From: an uncultured Acetatifactor sp.
Lineage (GTDB): Bacteria; Bacillota; Clostridia; Lachnospirales; Lachnospiraceae
Reading direction: 5' to 3'
NCBI GenBank assembly: GCA_910578185.1
Contig: CAJTPN010000006.1
Coordinates: 80,794 to 144,793, forward strand
Length of the DNA: 64,000 bases
Part shown: one piece after another, positions 62,965 to 64,000 of the stretch
Position numbering within the stretch: the stretch's first letter is position 1
Layout: every line of letters starts with the position of its first letter
Program-made: the position numbers and the translations under genes
The notes under the pieces: generated by a model
The model's database searches: none
What the model saw: only the letters and a program-made list of their open reading frames with translations
Told to the model about the DNA's origin: nothing

Positions 62965-63893
62965 AAGGCAGTGTACTGGGTTCTCTGGTCAGAGTGGAAG
63001 ATAAGCCCGTAAGGGGCGTTCCGCTTTTCATAAGCCTTTTTAAAGGTACTTATAACCAGCTCTGCATCAGGCTTGGCAGAGAGATTCCAGGAAATGACCT
63101 TTCTGGAAAATAAGTCCATTACAATGCACAAATAATACCATTTGCCGAAAGCCTTGATCTAGGTAATGCCGCTGACCCAAAGGAGGTTTCGAGATTTTTG
63201 CCGGAACTGCTGCAGATGATTGGTACAGTTCCCGTTGTGCGTATGTATGCTGCGAACTGCAGGTTTTGCGGTAGACATTTGAGGCAGCTGCAGGTTTTCA
63301 TCAGGCGGTACACTCTTCCGACACTGATATGGATGCCATAATCACGCTGGAGAACAAAGGCGACCCTAAATGGTCCGAGCCGCTTGCTGCAGTCGGCGTA
63401 AATATGGAGGATCAGAGAAGAAATATATTGATTCTCCTTGATGGGGGGAGGGGGTTCAGCAGGGAAATGCTTATAGTAGTTGATTCTGTTGACAGGAAGA
63501 ACCTGGCATAGCGTTTTGATATCATTCTGGAACCGAAGCTTATGAACCGCGTCTAACCGTTGTTTGAGTGCGGCGTGAAGCTGGCAATCGCTTTTTTTCG
63601 TATAAGGTTCTCCTCATCAAGCTGGGCATTTCGCTAATGCAGTTCCTTAACCTGCTTTGCGGTAAGGACCTCGCCATCATTGATTTCAACAGTTGAATAC
63701 TGCTTGATCCATTTGACGAGAGCGGATTAGGAAACGCCGTATTCTTTGCAGATCTGGGATTGGTTTTTTCTATTTTGGTGGAGTGAGACAAGGGATTTTT
63801 TGAAATCTTCAACATATTTGGCATAGTTGTTTGCAGCCATAAGATACCTCCTTTTTGGTGTCTGATTTATTGTGACTGGCAGTGCGTGTTTGT
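62965..63893 (-). mobile_element. Degenerate IS3-family (IS150-like) element
   Basis: An OrfA-like start at 63838 (MAANNYAKYVEDFKKSLVSL) has in-frame TAA and TAG stops after GVS and KELH. An OrfB-like part is broken into several frames; it includes KENQYISSLILHIYADCSKR, GRVYRLMKT and CIVMDLFSRKVISW with catalytic Asp, and HSDQRTQYT. The third catalytic residue and the C-terminal third of OrfB are lost at the junction with the recombinase remnant, so this is a truncated, inactive copy. The right end, near 63893, may hold the outer terminal repeat. Confidence 0.8.
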
Positions 63894-64000
63894 GTCTACT
63901 TTTTTTAGTATAGATCGAAATTTCCTCCTACTCAATTATGGAAACAGAACAGTCGGCGGGAAAGGAGATGATTTAGTAAAACTGTTCGGATATAACAAGT

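Noticed and set aside
63329..63511. Plus-strand 60-codon reading frame in the IS remnant.
   Set aside because: It is antisense to recognisable OrfB sequence and has no homology of its own.

Overview
The window looks like a chromosomal segment of a spore-forming, low-to-mid GC Firmicute, most likely a gut Lachnospiraceae. The reasons are strong AGGAGG-type ribosome sites, a HrcA/CIRCE operator, a LytTR+DUF3021 pair, a DUF5716/DUF5717-like cluster, a SpoIID-like protein, and PurA and PurF variants that I associate with that family. This placement rests on gene content only, since no rRNA is present. Most genes lie on the minus strand.

Layout. 0-2.6 kb: apt, a CBS protein, a DUF308 membrane protein and a SEC-C protein. 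2.8-5.1 kb: a secreted His/Cys repeat protein (nine 26-residue repeats), an ECF sigma factor and an RsgI-like anti-sigma factor whose tail is also His-rich. 5.1-9.6 kb: a coupled operon of a large membrane protein, a tail-anchored coiled-coil protein and a SpoVK/CbbX-like AAA+ ATPase, divergent from an XRE regulator. 9.8-13.1 kb: a small membrane protein, HAD, LysR and purA. 13.2-19.1 kb: VTC-domain, DUF4956 and Cthe_2159-like lipoprotein genes, divergent from a two-component system. 19.1-24.1 kb: an ankyrin protein and a LytTR-DUF3021-ABC exporter operon. 24.5-26.7 kb: a CyuA-like desulfidase and purC. 26.8-28.2 kb: a hemerythrin-REC fusion.

28.7-32.9 kb is a purine cluster: a purF 5' remnant, purB, a PurF paralogue without the glutaminase cysteine, and plsC. 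32.95-40 kb holds a four-gene cluster with an actin/Hsp70-like ATPase and a 1204-aa DUF5717-like protein. 40-42 kb is a YtrA-type regulator with an ABC transporter. 42.2-45.5 kb is a three-gene module of unknown function with a nitrilase-like protein. 45.7-48.4 kb: a SpoIID-like/PG-binding protein and a stand-alone acyl-CoA dehydratase activase-related protein. 48.7-53.7 kb: GH31, uxuA and uxuB, a hexuronate-containing glycan route. 53.9-60.8 kb: htpG with CIRCE, a PrsA-like foldase, ilvE, folA and a beta-CASP metallo-hydrolase. 61.4-64 kb: an acyltransferase, tRNA-Gly(GCC), and next to it the decayed end of an integrative element (a tyrosine-recombinase C-terminus joined to a broken IS3-family element).

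How the genes work together. Purine metabolism recurs (apt, purA, purC, purB, PurF-like) but is split over four loci. Several clusters pair a sensor or regulator with a divergent or downstream envelope target: sigma/anti-sigma with the repeat protein, the two-component system with the VTC/DUF4956/beta-helix genes, and XRE with the AAA+ membrane operon. The best candidates for undescribed biology are the His-rich sigma/anti-sigma/repeat module, the AAA+ membrane operon, the nitrilase/winged-helix module, and the DUF5716/5717-like cluster.
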